Source: Stenotrophomonas nematodicola (GTDB lineage: Bacteria; Pseudomonadota; Gammaproteobacteria; Xanthomonadales; Xanthomonadaceae). From it: 64,000 nucleotides of DNA. Every line of letters begins with the position of its first letter. Position 1 is the first letter of the stretch. The position numbers and the translations under genes are program-made. Positions 19,808 to 29,114 of this stretch are shown here, piece by piece. Location of the stretch: contig NZ_WIAY01000003.1 of NCBI RefSeq assembly GCF_009467805.1, positions 310,001 through 374,000 of the forward strand. Reading direction: 5' to 3'. The notes beneath the pieces were generated by a model, which saw nothing but the letters and a program-made list of their open reading frames with translations, was not told where the DNA came from and searched no databases.

Positions 19808-19956
19808 GCCGCTTCCTGTCTGATGTCGGGGCCACGACGATAGTCGCTCCACGCGCGCATGCAAACCCGCCGCATCGTCAGTGGCGCACACGCGCGACTT
19901 GTGCCGATCGGCCATCCCGGGTTCAATCCCTGTTGTTGCCACGGAAGGACCCCACC

Positions 19957-21480
19957 ATGCCCCTGCGTCGTCATGCTCTTGCACTGCTGCTCGCGTTGGC
20001 GGCCAGCAGCGCTGCGTCGGCCGCCATCAGCGTTGCCTCCGACACACCGCTCAATGCGGATGCACAGCGTCTGGTCGATTCGGTAGCCGAGGCGATCATG
20101 CAGTCCGATCGCGGCGACACGCTCGGCGCAATGATCGTGTTCGAGCGCGTGCTCGCCGACCCGGCACTGTCCCAGGTGCCGGCAGATGCGCGTCAGGATG
20201 CCTGGGTGGCGGCCGGCATGACCGCGCTGAAGAGCGGGCAGCAGGCCGATGCCGAGCGCTACCTGCGCACGGCGCTGGCCGCGCGCGACGACGATCCCCG
20301 TGCCGTGTACCTGCTCGGCCGCCTGCAGGTGCAGCAGCAGAAGCCGCGCGATGCCGCCCTCAGCCTGGCCCGTTCGCTGCAGCTTACCGACCGCTTCAAC
20401 GACGATATCGACGTCGATCTGATCGGCTATCTGCTGCATCAGCTGAAAGACGATCCCGCCACCCGCCGTACCCTGCTGCAGGCGCTGTTCGATCGCAAAT
20501 GGCAGAACAAGGGGACGGAGCCGGCACGCCTGTGGCGCTCGCTGGCCACGCTGCAGGCCGAGGCCGGCGAGCAGGATCGGCTGGCCGACACCATCGCGCG
20601 CATCGATGACCCGGTCCAGCTGATCGCGCTGCGCAGCGACAAGCGGTTCGACCGGGTCGTTGACCGCGCCAGCCCACGCTTCGATCCGGCGCTGGCGGCA
20701 CGGCGCCATACCGACGCCCTGCGCGTGGCCGCACTGCTGCGGCCCGAGGAAGGTGTCCTGCCGGTGCGCATGGCCGACACCCTGCTGATGACCGGCGACA
20801 ACGCTGCCGTGATCGCCATGACCGACAGCATCGCCGCATCGGTACAGGCGCAGGACCCGACGGCGCAGCGCACTTACGAAGGCGCCGACAACCTGGCGTG
20901 GCTGCTGTCCTACCGTGCAGGCGCGCAGCGGCGTCTGGGCGAGATGGACGCGGCGTTGGCCACTCAGACGCAGGCCCTGCGGTTCCACGATTCAGACGCA
21001 CCCAACACGGTTCAGCACCTGCTGCTCGCTGGCTGGCAGATGTCGCTGCAGCGACCGCAGCAGGGCCTGGATACCCTGGCAGTGCTGCCGGCGGAGCTGG
21101 GCTTCTGGGAGTTCGGACGCCATTGGCTGCGCCTGATTGCGTTCCGCCAGCTGGACGACCGCACCCAGGGCGATGCCGCACGCGACTGGCTGCTGGGCCA
21201 TCCCGACGACGCCGACCTGATCCTGCTCGACGTCCTGCTTGAAGAGAATCGCATGGACGAGGCGGCGGCCCGCCTGATCGCCAAGCTGCGCGCCCCGGAG
21301 GAGCGCGGCGATGCGCTGGTGTCGCTGCAGAACTACCGCACCTTGCCGTCGTTGCCCGGCGATGCCGTGCGCGACCAGCGCTGGCGCCAGCTCAAGCAGC
21401 GTGCCGACGTGCGTGCCGCGGTGCAGGCGGTTGGCCGTATCGAACGCGTTGACCTGTTTGGTTCCAACCCGACCCGCTGA
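19957..21480 (+). CDS. Secreted TPR-repeat protein of unknown function
   Basis: The 507-residue precursor has a Sec signal peptide (MPLRRHALALLLALAASSAASA) and is helical throughout, with TPR-like repeats such as AERYLRTALAARDDDPRAVYLLGRLQ and AQRRLGEMDAALATQTQALRFH. TPR scaffolds bind other proteins, here in the periplasm. No enzyme motif is visible and I do not recognise a named family. The start at 19957 is chosen for the signal peptide and the GGAAGGA upstream. It is divergent from the NHL-M23 gene (149-base gap) and convergent with the lytic transglycosylase gene. Confidence 0.75.
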   Translation: MPLRRHALALLLALAASSAASAAISVASDTPLNADAQRLVDSVAEAIMQSDRGDTLGAMIVFERVLADPALSQVPADARQDAWVAAGMTALKSGQQADAERYLRTALAARDDDPRAVYLLGRLQVQQQKPRDAALSLARSLQLTDRFNDDIDVDLIGYLLHQLKDDPATRRTLLQALFDRKWQNKGTEPARLWRSLATLQAEAGEQDRLADTIARIDDPVQLIALRSDKRFDRVVDRASPRFDPALAARRHTDALRVAALLRPEEGVLPVRMADTLLMTGDNAAVIAMTDSIAASVQAQDPTAQRTYEGADNLAWLLSYRAGAQRRLGEMDAALATQTQALRFHDSDAPNTVQHLLLAGWQMSLQRPQQGLDTLAVLPAELGFWEFGRHWLRLIAFRQLDDRTQGDAARDWLLGHPDDADLILLDVLLEENRMDEAAARLIAKLRAPEERGDALVSLQNYRTLPSLPGDAVRDQRWRQLKQRADVRAAVQAVGRIERVDLFGSNPTR

Positions 21481-21503
21481 GCGGTGCCGCGCGGCTCGCC
21501 AGC

Positions 21504-22277
21504 CTACTTCGCCGGCGTTTCCACGCGGAACCCCATTGCCTCGCGGTACCGCACATACAGCGCGCTGACCTTCTCCACGTAGGCCAGCGTCTCGGCGTAG
21601 GGCGGCACGCCCTTGTAACGCGTCACTGCACCGATGCCCGCGTTGTAGGCCGCAGCGGCCAGCACGCGGTCGCCGTTGTAGCGGCGCAGCAGCGTCTTCA
21701 TGTAGCGCGCGCCGCCGTTGATCGACTGCTCGGCCGACAGTGGATCGGCCACGCCGAACTCGGTGGCCGTATCGGGCATCAGCTGCATCACGCCCTGCGC
21801 CCCCTTGGGTGATACCGCGCCGGCATCGAAACCACTCTCGGCGTGCGCGATCGCCCGCAGCCACGCATCGTCCACCCCGGTGGCTTTCGCGGCGGCCTTG
21901 AACTGCCTGGCATGCCGGTTCAACTGCGGCGCACCGACCTTGCCCAGCCCTTCATGCGCGGGCTCGCCCGGCGGCGTGGCAACGGTGAACTTCAGGAACA
22001 CCCGCGAGCCGGGCAGATTGCGGGTCGAGTAGACCCGCGTGCCGTCCTGCTCGCGCTCATACAGGGTGCCGCTGAAGACCCCCATGTTTCCCCACAGGTT
22101 GGGGGTCTGCACCGCGTTGTCGTCGATCTGCCGCGGGGTGCATGTCGACCCCGGCTCGGGCGCGGTGGCCAGGCTCACCGTATTGCCCTGCACGCAGCGA
22201 TACACCGTGCGCGCGCCTGCAACGCCGGGCATCAGCAACAGCAGCGCAACCAGCGCGGCGGGCAGGGACAGGTTCAT
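21504..22277 (-). CDS. Lytic transglycosylase (SLT, family 1)
   Basis: The 257-residue precursor has a signal peptide (MNLSLPAALVALLLLMPGVAGA). A short region with two cysteines and YRCVQGNTVSL follows (DUF4124-like), then a C-terminal SLT domain (about residues 125-250). The catalytic glutamate is in AIAHAESGFDAGAVSPKGAQGVMQLMP (quoted in two parts: AIAHAESGF, then SPKGAQGVMQLMP), and AAYNAGIGAV is the substrate-groove motif. Such enzymes cleave peptidoglycan to 1,6-anhydromuramic products in the periplasm and often support secretion systems. The start ATG at 22277 overlaps the stop of a possible upstream frame (ATGA). Confidence 0.92.
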   Translation of the reverse strand: MNLSLPAALVALLLLMPGVAGARTVYRCVQGNTVSLATAPEPGSTCTPRQIDDNAVQTPNLWGNMGVFSGTLYEREQDGTRVYSTRNLPGSRVFLKFTVATPPGEPAHEGLGKVGAPQLNRHARQFKAAAKATGVDDAWLRAIAHAESGFDAGAVSPKGAQGVMQLMPDTATEFGVADPLSAEQSINGGARYMKTLLRRYNGDRVLAAAAYNAGIGAVTRYKGVPPYAETLAYVEKVSALYVRYREAMGFRVETPAK

Positions 22278-22773
22278 GGGCTCGGTGCGGGGCACGTCAG
22301 TCGTGCGGCGCGATCATCCGGCCACGGCTGCGAACCGAAGGTGAATGCCGGTCCCGGCATCAGGGCAGGCCCGCGCAGCGTCACGCCGGGCGCGAAGACC
22401 GCCTCACCAAGGACAGCATCGCCGGTGATCAGGGAGACCGGCACGATGGGCGGGCCGGCCAGGCTGATGGTCCTGCCCGAGCCCCGGAACAGGCCGGTAC
22501 CGATGGCGGTCGGGTGCCGATGCCGTTGGAGAGGCTGCGCCGGCGGTGTTCTGACCCTCGAAGACGGCCCGCGCGGCCGCCCGCCCGGATCAGGTGCGAG
22601 GTGCCCGCGGTGGCCGCAGTGCGCGCGGCTGTCGGGTTTCACCCGCTTCTGCCGTGGCGGAGACCCGCCTGGGCCTTGTCCGACCACGAACGCGGGGTTT
22701 TCCTGTTCCTTTCCGTGCGCGCAGGTGGTGAGATAGGGCTTCCAGGCCACGGGCCGGCTGGCACGAGGTCTGC
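22278..22773. other. Divergent gap with a possible short minus-strand frame
   Basis: This 496-base gap separates the lytic transglycosylase and the CSS-EAL gene. On the minus strand a frame ending at 22274 (its TGA overlaps the transglycosylase ATG) has coding-like third positions over roughly 22274-22510 and includes GDAVLGEAVFAPGVTLRG. The part upstream of that looks random and no start with a ribosome site was found. It may be a gene remnant or chance; I do not call it a gene. Confidence 0.3.
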
Positions 22774-24375
22774 TTGAACCGCACCCGGAACATCGCCGTC
22801 ACCGTGCTGTTCGCCCTGCTGGGCGCGCTCGTGCCGATGGCCACCCTGCTCTATTTCAACGTCAATCGCGCCAACGATGCCGCGCGGGATCGGCTGCAGT
22901 TCACGGCCGAACGGACCCTGCTGCGCGCCCACCGCGCCTACGAAGCCGGGCTGACCGCTCTCCGCCAGGCCAATGCCAGCACGCTCGAACCCTGCTCGGC
23001 GGCCCACCTGCAACTCATGCGCGGCCTGGTGATCAATACCGTCTCGGCCGAGCAGATGGGCTATTTCCAGGACGACCGGCTGATCTGCACCTCCTGGGGG
23101 CCGATGGAGGCGCCGATCCGCCGCCCCGAGCCGGACCACCTCACCGCCGACGGCGTGGGCATCAAGCTCGACGTGCGCCCGCTGGCCGGCAATGGCGTGC
23201 CGCTGCTGGCCCTGTACTACGGCCGCTACGACATCCTGATGAACCCCGAACGGCTGGTTGACGTCATCACCGACCCGGACGTACGCCTGGCCGTGGCCAG
23301 CCCGGACGGACGCCTGATCGCCCATCAGCCGATCGCCGATCCGCAGCTGATGCTCGATCTGCTGCGCGCGCCACGCAGCGGCATGGATGCACGCACCCTG
23401 TTTGCCACCGCCCAGGACCAGCAGTGGCTGGCCATCGCCACGGCGCCACGCACCCCTCTGGTGGCCAGCATCCGCCCGCTGCTCTGGCAGTTCGCCCCGG
23501 CCGGCGCGCTTGGCGCTGCCGCCGCGATCGCCCTGGCGGTGTGGCTGTCGCGCCGACGTCTGTCGCTGCGCGCCGAGCTGGCCACGGCGGTCCGGCGACG
23601 CGAGTTCTTCATGCACTACCAGCCCATCATCGAGCTGGACACCGGCATCTGCATCGGTGCCGAATCACTGGTGCGCTGGCAGCGGCCCGACGGCAGCCTG
23701 GTGCGCCCGGACCTGTTCATCCCGCTGGCCGAGGACACCGGCCTGATCGAGGCGCTGACCGACCAGGTGATGGACAACGTCATCGCCGACATGCGCGACC
23801 TGCTGGTACAGGACCGCAGCGCCCACATCGCGATCAATCTCGCCGCCGAGGACGTCAGCAGCGGCCGCGCACTGAAGGTGCTGACGCAGAAGCTGCAGGG
23901 GACGGGCATCCATCCCCAGCAGATCTGGCTGGAGGCCACCGAACGCGGCTTCATCGACATCCAGCGCGCCCGCAACAGCCTGGCCGCCACGCGCCGCGCC
24001 GGGCACTGCGTGGCCATCGACGACTTCGGCGTCGGCTATTCCAGCCTGCAGTACCTGCAGCAGTTGCCGCTGGATGCCTTGAAGATCGACAAGTCCTTCA
24101 TCGATGCCATCGGCACCGACAGCGCCACCAGCCCGGTCACCTCGCACATCATCGACATGGCGAAAACGCTGGGCCTGTTCACCGTGGCCGAGGGGGTGGA
24201 AACACCTGCCCAGCTCGCCTACCTGCAATCGCGCCAGGTCGAGTTCGGTCAGGGCTGGCTGTTCTCCAAACCGCTGCCACCGGAGGCCTTCGCCGCCTTC
24301 CATTGGCAGCGCAAGGAACAGTACGGCAAGGCCCGCGAGAACATGCAGAACCCAAACCACAGCATCACCGACTAG
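22774..24375 (+). CDS. CSS-motif periplasmic sensor with cytoplasmic EAL domain
   Basis: The 533-residue protein is an inner-membrane cyclic di-GMP phosphodiesterase candidate. A helix at residues 8-28 is followed by a periplasmic domain (about 30-235) with the paired cysteines of the CSS-motif family (EPCSAAH near 73 and LICTSWG near 107), which act as a redox switch in E. coli homologues. A second helix (about 240-260) leads to the EAL domain (270-520). The signature reads ESLVRW instead of EALLRW, while NLAAEDV, WLEATERG, DDFGVGYS, KIDKSF and EGVET are intact, so activity is probable. The start is TTG at 22774 with GAGGTC upstream. Confidence 0.9.
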   Translation: MNRTRNIAVTVLFALLGALVPMATLLYFNVNRANDAARDRLQFTAERTLLRAHRAYEAGLTALRQANASTLEPCSAAHLQLMRGLVINTVSAEQMGYFQDDRLICTSWGPMEAPIRRPEPDHLTADGVGIKLDVRPLAGNGVPLLALYYGRYDILMNPERLVDVITDPDVRLAVASPDGRLIAHQPIADPQLMLDLLRAPRSGMDARTLFATAQDQQWLAIATAPRTPLVASIRPLLWQFAPAGALGAAAAIALAVWLSRRRLSLRAELATAVRRREFFMHYQPIIELDTGICIGAESLVRWQRPDGSLVRPDLFIPLAEDTGLIEALTDQVMDNVIADMRDLLVQDRSAHIAINLAAEDVSSGRALKVLTQKLQGTGIHPQQIWLEATERGFIDIQRARNSLAATRRAGHCVAIDDFGVGYSSLQYLQQLPLDALKIDKSFIDAIGTDSATSPVTSHIIDMAKTLGLFTVAEGVETPAQLAYLQSRQVEFGQGWLFSKPLPPEAFAAFHWQRKEQYGKARENMQNPNHSITD

Positions 24376-24388
24376 GCCACTGCCGGGC

Positions 24389-25369
24389 TCAGTCGGCGTC
24401 CACTCCGGCCAACGCCTGCACCCAGCGCGGTACCACCGGTTCACCGGCATGGAACGTGCGCGGCACGTGATCGGCCATCGCCCATCGATGGATCCAACTG
24501 ATGCCACTGTCGCCGTTGTAGCCATCGGCGTGCTGGTAGGCCGGGTCCTGCAGGGCCTGCTCCAGCGAAATGAAGCGGTAGCCACGGCGCTGCGTGGCCG
24601 CCACCAGGTCCTCGAACGTTGCCGCGTTCAGCGCATTGGCGTGCATCAACCACACCTGTGCCGGCAGGCGGCCGAGCAGCTGCTGCGACTGCGCTTCGTA
24701 GTAGTCCAGCTTGTTCAGCATGTAGGGGATGTAGCCGCGGCGCAGCTGCGCCAGCCGCGCCTCGCGTTCGGCCGGCGGCAGGTCGCTGACCCGCACCGTG
24801 TCGTAGGCGAACGCCCAGACCCATTCGCTGTTGTCCACCGTCACAGGAGCGATGCGGTACCCGTGCTCCTGCAGGAACGCCGCCAGCGCGTCGCGCTGTG
24901 CCGGCGAGCGGCCGGCGCGCAGGTACGGATGGCGGAACCAGCGCAGCGACTGCCCGCGCTCGGCCAGCAGCGGCCGCAGCGTGTCTTCGCCGCGCAGGAT
25001 GTCCTGCGTATACGCTGGCAGGCCCACCGCGTGCAGATCGACGTGACCCCAGGTGTGGTTGCCCAGCTCGGCACCGGCGTCGAGCCAGTCGCGCAGCATC
25101 TGCACGCGCGCCGGCACTACCTCGCCCTGCTCGACCAGCTTGCCCGCGTTGACGAAGCCCACCACCGGGATGCCCGTGGCGTTGAGCGCGGCCATCAACT
25201 GCGCGTGCCGCTCGGCCAGCTCCGGTTCGGCACGTGTGTCCAGCCGCTGCCACGGCAGGTCGTCGATCGTCATCGCGATGCGACGGTCCGGCGTGGCCGC
25301 CTGCGCCAGGCCGGCCATGCACAGCAGCGCCAGCCCCCATCCACTACATAAACCTCGCTGCACCTGCAT
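24389..25369 (-). CDS. Secreted polysaccharide deacetylase family protein
   Basis: The 326-residue precursor has a signal peptide ending LAQAATP and an NodB-type deacetylase fold. Motif 1 is IAMTIDDLPW (catalytic base and metal Asp), motif 2 is ELGNHTWGHVD (HxxxH-like metal histidines) and motif 3 is WFRHPYLRAG. The C-terminal motif VWLMHANALN supplies the last histidine. These enzymes remove acetyl groups from N-acetylglucosamine polymers or peptidoglycan. The ATG at 25369 abuts its GGGAGGAG site, so the in-frame GTG at 25363 may be the real start. It is alone, ending 14 bases from the convergent EAL gene. Confidence 0.88.
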   Translation of the reverse strand: MQVQRGLCSGWGLALLCMAGLAQAATPDRRIAMTIDDLPWQRLDTRAEPELAERHAQLMAALNATGIPVVGFVNAGKLVEQGEVVPARVQMLRDWLDAGAELGNHTWGHVDLHAVGLPAYTQDILRGEDTLRPLLAERGQSLRWFRHPYLRAGRSPAQRDALAAFLQEHGYRIAPVTVDNSEWVWAFAYDTVRVSDLPPAEREARLAQLRRGYIPYMLNKLDYYEAQSQQLLGRLPAQVWLMHANALNAATFEDLVAATQRRGYRFISLEQALQDPAYQHADGYNGDSGISWIHRWAMADHVPRTFHAGEPVVPRWVQALAGVDAD

Positions 25370-25426
25370 CTCCTCCCGGTCGATGCCGACCAGCATACCG
25401 GTGCGCGATCGCCCGCTCCGCAGGCG

Positions 25427-26626
25427 TCACGGCAGCACCGGCTGCCAGGCGCGTGGCTGTCGCAGCACCACCGCCAACGCCGCCACCAGCACCGCCAACA
25501 GCGCCACCGGCAGCCAGCGTTCGCCCACCGTCTCCAGCATCACGCCACCGGCCACCCCACCCAGCGCGATCGCCAGGTTCCAACCGGTCACCACGAACGA
25601 CTGCGCGATGTCGGCCGCCTCACCGGCGCGCCGCGCCACTGCCGTCTGGAACTGCGTCGCCACGCCGCCGAAGGCCAGCCCCCACACCACCGTGGCGGCC
25701 ACCAGCACCGCCGGCGAACCTGGCCAGCAGGCCAGCGCCAGGGCGGCCACGATGAAGCCCAGCGTGCTCGCCACCACCAGCAGGCCAAGGCCGCGATCCA
25801 CCCACACGCCGGTGATCCAGATCCCCACCAGCGACGCCACGCCGAACACCAGCAGCAGCCGGTCCAGCCAACCGGCCGCGCCGGCCAACGCTGCGAACGG
25901 CTCGATGTAGGTGTACAGCACGTTGTGCGCCAGCACGAACAGGAACATCGCCAGCAGCGCCGTGCGCAGCCCCGGCAGCCTCAGCACCGTCAGCAGCGGC
26001 TGGCGGGCAGCCGCACCGGGCGCCGACAGCGCGGGCAGCGTCAGCCGTGCCCACACCAGCAGCGCCACGCTGATCAGCGACATCACCCCGAACGCCCAGC
26101 GCCAGCCGATGGTCTGCCCCAGCAACGTCCCGGCAGGAATGCCGAGCGACAGCGCCAGCGGCGTGCCCACCATCGCCACCGCGATCGCGCGGCCCTGCAG
26201 CGACGGCACCACCATGCGGCTCGCATAGCCGGCCACCAGCGACCACAACAGACCGGCACTGATCCCGGCCACGAAGCGCGCCACCAGCATGACCGTGTAG
26301 TCGTGGGTCAGCGCGGTAAGCGTGTTGACCACGGCGAAGCCGGCAATCGCAGCCAGCAGCAGCGGGCGACGCGGGAGCCGCCGGGTCAATGCGGTCATCG
26401 GCAGCGCCGCCAGCAGCGAGCCCAATGCGTACACGGTGACGAGCTGTCCGACCAGCGCCCGGCTCACGCCCAGGTCGACACTCATCGGCGACAGCAGACC
26501 GGCCGGCAGTGCCTCGGTCAGAATCGTCACAAAGCCCGCGCAGGCCAGGGCCAGCAGGCCCCCCAGCGGCAGCCGCGTGACTGCGGTCGCTGCCACGCCC
26601 TGACAGGCCTCGGCCGGCGCGCTCAT
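25427..26626 (-). CDS. MFS transporter (DHA1/AraJ-like)
   Basis: The 399-residue protein has twelve predicted membrane helices in two halves and an MFS signature in the loop between helices 2 and 3 (ALTRRLPRRPLLL), with GISAGLLWSLVAGYASRMV in helices 4-5. This is a proton-driven exporter type of the DHA1 family; sugar-efflux and drug-efflux members look alike, so the substrate is not assigned. Its ATG overlaps the stop of the upstream serine-hydrolase gene (ATGA), so the two are translationally coupled. Confidence 0.88.
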   Translation of the reverse strand: MSAPAEACQGVAATAVTRLPLGGLLALACAGFVTILTEALPAGLLSPMSVDLGVSRALVGQLVTVYALGSLLAALPMTALTRRLPRRPLLLAAIAGFAVVNTLTALTHDYTVMLVARFVAGISAGLLWSLVAGYASRMVVPSLQGRAIAVAMVGTPLALSLGIPAGTLLGQTIGWRWAFGVMSLISVALLVWARLTLPALSAPGAAARQPLLTVLRLPGLRTALLAMFLFVLAHNVLYTYIEPFAALAGAAGWLDRLLLVFGVASLVGIWITGVWVDRGLGLLVVASTLGFIVAALALACWPGSPAVLVAATVVWGLAFGGVATQFQTAVARRAGEAADIAQSFVVTGWNLAIALGGVAGGVMLETVGERWLPVALLAVLVAALAVVLRQPRAWQPVLP

Positions 26627-27816
26627 GGCGCCACCGCCACGGCGCAGTCGGCATACACCGCGTCGCGCAGGCGATCCACGAAGGCGCCGTGCATGCCTTC
26701 GTACAGCGTATTGGTCAGTGCGACCACGCTCAGCCCGCAGGCCGGATCGACGAACCAGCTGTGCCCATACGCACCGCCCCAGCGCCAGCTGCCGTCGGCC
26801 TGCGGCGTGGCTGCCGCGATCCGGTCGCGCAGCACCGCAACGCCCAGCCCGAAGCCCCAGCCTGGCGGGTCCGGCGGGCCCTGCTCACCCACCTGTGCGC
26901 GCGTCATCTCCGCCACGTGCGTGGCCGCAAGCCAATCGCGGTGCGCTTCGCCGCGCAGCGCCTCCAGCAGCCGCATCACATCATCGGCCGTGCCGACCAT
27001 GCCGCCACCGGCCGAGGCAAATGCCAGCGGATCGCTGGCACGGGCGAGGCTGTAGGCGATGCCGACCGTGCCGTCGAACACCGGCACCACCTCGCCTTCG
27101 CGCAGGCGGCGCGGCCGTGGCTGATCGCTGACATAGGGCGTGGCCAGCCGCGTCGGCGTGTCCGTATGAAAGCCGGTGTCGTGCATGTCCAACGGCGCGG
27201 TGACCTGCACACGGACAATCTCGGCCAGCGGCAGGCCGGTTGCCGCCTCCAGCATCGCCCCGGCCACATCCACCCCGAGCGAGTAGTGCCAGCCGTGGCC
27301 CGGCGCGAACGCAAGGGGTACCTGCGCGATCCGGCGTACGTTCTCCTGCAGGCTATGGGCGCATGCATCCATGCCATCGCTGACCCCGGCCATCGCCAGC
27401 GGCCCGTCGGCATCGGTTTCCAGGAAACGGTATCCCAGACCCGCGCTGTGACTGAGCAGATGGCGCAACGTCAGCGCCGGTCGGGTGCCATCGGCCAGCG
27501 CCGGGCGGAAGTCGGGCAGCAGCGCATGGGCCGGCGTGTCCAGCGACAGCACGCCCCTCGCCACCAGGCGCAGGGCTGCGGCCGTCACGATCGGCTTGCT
27601 GACCGAGGCCAGGCGGAACTGCGTCCCGCGCGACATCGGCCGCTGCTGCTCACGATCCGCCCAGCCCGTGGCATCGGCGTGCAGCAGCTGGCCGTGCCGG
27701 CGTACCAGCACCACCGCACCCACCAGGCGCGCGTCGTGGTGCTGCTGGCGCAGCAGGGCATCCACGGCAGGCAGCCGGGGCGTAGCGGAAAGGGCGTCAG
27801 GGGAGGAGACGGTCAT
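26623..27816 (-). CDS. Serine hydrolase of the beta-lactamase/class C family
   Basis: The 397-residue protein has the class C beta-lactamase-like fold: the nucleophile motif SVSK in FRLASVSKPIV (about residue 70), the Tyr of WHYSLGVD (Y-x-N position altered to Y-S-L), LLSHSAGLGYR, and the final HSWF in place of the KTG box. It resembles esterase/D-aminopeptidase members more than true beta-lactamases, and there is no signal peptide, so it is probably cytoplasmic. The start at 27816 has GGGAGGAG upstream. It is the first gene of a pair with the MFS transporter and is divergent from a LysR gene. Confidence 0.85.
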   Translation of the reverse strand: MTVSSPDALSATPRLPAVDALLRQQHHDARLVGAVVLVRRHGQLLHADATGWADREQQRPMSRGTQFRLASVSKPIVTAAALRLVARGVLSLDTPAHALLPDFRPALADGTRPALTLRHLLSHSAGLGYRFLETDADGPLAMAGVSDGMDACAHSLQENVRRIAQVPLAFAPGHGWHYSLGVDVAGAMLEAATGLPLAEIVRVQVTAPLDMHDTGFHTDTPTRLATPYVSDQPRPRRLREGEVVPVFDGTVGIAYSLARASDPLAFASAGGGMVGTADDVMRLLEALRGEAHRDWLAATHVAEMTRAQVGEQGPPDPPGWGFGLGVAVLRDRIAAATPQADGSWRWGGAYGHSWFVDPACGLSVVALTNTLYEGMHGAFVDRLRDAVYADCAVAVAP

Positions 27817-27893
27817 CGGGGCAGTGCCAGTGGAATCGGAGCGCCACGGTAGGCGCTGCCCGCAGCGGCAAAAAGCCCGGTAACGCTCCGCAC

Positions 27894-27917
27894 ATTCCGG
27901 ACAGTTTGTTCCGCAAT
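27894..27917. promoter_or_regulatory. Imperfect dyad, candidate LysR binding site
   Basis: The divergent region between the serine-hydrolase and LysR genes contains an imperfect inverted repeat (ATTCCGGACA, 3 bases, TGTTCCGCAAT). Its position about 120 bases from the LysR start and 78 from the hydrolase start suits an operator for both. This is inference from symmetry only. Confidence 0.35.
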
Positions 27918-28036
27918 TGCATAACACCCAGTCCCCGCAAGGGTTTCCCGCCCCCCGGCCGGCGCGCCACTGCTGTCGGCCGCCCCCCCACCCCCCCGCA
28001 CTCGCTACAGTGCGGCTTTCCGCCCGTGTCCCGCCC

Positions 28037-28939
28037 ATGTCAGCCTTGGACAATCTGGGCAACCTGCAGACCTTCGTGCAGGTTGCCGACACCCGCAGCT
28101 TCGTCGAGACCGGCCGCCTGCAGGGCATCACCGCCTCGGCCGCCGGCAAGAGCGTCACCCGCCTGGAGCAGGCGCTGGGGGTGCGCCTGTTTCACCGCAG
28201 CACGCGCAGCATCACCCTGACCGCCGAAGGCGAGCGCTTCCTGGTGCGCTGCCGTCGCATCCTCGACGAGCGCGACGCCGCCCGCACCGAGCTGGCCGAT
28301 CAGACCGCCGCGCCGGTCGGCGTGCTGCGGCTTGGCCTGCCGCTGGTGGGCGACCTGTCGCTGCCGATCCTCACCGAATTCATGGCCGCCTATCCCGGCA
28401 TCCGGCTCGAGCTGGACTTCGATGACCGCCTAGTGGATGTCGTCGAAGAAGGGTTCGACGCCGTGCTGCGCGTCGGCGACCCCGGCGACTCGCGCCTCAG
28501 CGCGCGCCGACTGGGCGTGTTCCCGCGCTACCTGGTCGCCGCACCGGAGTATCTGGCGTGCCGTGGCACCCCGCGCACCGCGGCCGATCTGCGTCAGCAC
28601 GACTGCCTGCACTACCGCTTCCCGAGCACCGGCAAACTGGAGCCGTGGCCCGTGCCAGTCGCCCCCGGCCAGCCCCCGCTGGACCTGCCGGTGTCGATGG
28701 TGAGCAACACCATCGAAGCACGCCTGGCATTCGCCCTGGCAGGGCGCGGCATCGCCTACCTTCCCGAGCACTCCGCGCGCGACGCACTCGCCGACGGCCG
28801 CCTGCAGCGGGTGCTGGCCGACCAGATCCATGCCTGCGGCACCTTCTACCTGCTCTGGCCATCGGGCCGGCACGTGCTACCCAAACTGCGCGTCTTCATC
28901 GATTTCGTCAGCGCCCGCCTCACCGGCGTGGACTGCTGA
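28037..28939 (+). CDS. LysR family transcriptional regulator
   Basis: The 300-residue protein has the N-terminal LysR helix-turn-helix (NLGNLQTFVQVADTRSFVETGR, then SAAGKSVTRLEQALGVRLFHRSTR) and the effector-binding domain from about residue 93, including FDDRLVDVVEEGFDAVLRVG. It is divergent from the serine-hydrolase/MFS operon and is its probable regulator. The start at 28037 (MSALDNLG) is the only methionine that places the DNA-binding domain correctly; its ribosome site is weak. Confidence 0.9.
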   Translation: MSALDNLGNLQTFVQVADTRSFVETGRLQGITASAAGKSVTRLEQALGVRLFHRSTRSITLTAEGERFLVRCRRILDERDAARTELADQTAAPVGVLRLGLPLVGDLSLPILTEFMAAYPGIRLELDFDDRLVDVVEEGFDAVLRVGDPGDSRLSARRLGVFPRYLVAAPEYLACRGTPRTAADLRQHDCLHYRFPSTGKLEPWPVPVAPGQPPLDLPVSMVSNTIEARLAFALAGRGIAYLPEHSARDALADGRLQRVLADQIHACGTFYLLWPSGRHVLPKLRVFIDFVSARLTGVDC

Positions 28940-29114
28940 GCAGCGCGCGTTCATCGCTGGCCACCGGTGCCTCCGTATACTGGGTTCGCGACAGCCAGTC
29001 GCCTGAGTTGCCGAGGTATGCCCGCATGCGCCATTGATGCCGCCGTCGTCTGACGGCCTGTCTCCTCACCACCCTGCCCGGCAGGGAGGAGTTCACGGCA
29101 TCTATGGAGGTCGC

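Noticed and set aside
17915..19843. A 642-residue open frame opposite the NHL-M23 gene
   Set aside because: It has no recognisable domain and lies fully within a gene supported by repeats and a signal anchor.
26623..27816. True class C beta-lactamase (AmpC)
   Set aside because: The Y-x-N position is Y-S-L, the KTG box is replaced and there is no signal peptide, so a cytoplasmic esterase-like hydrolase is more likely.
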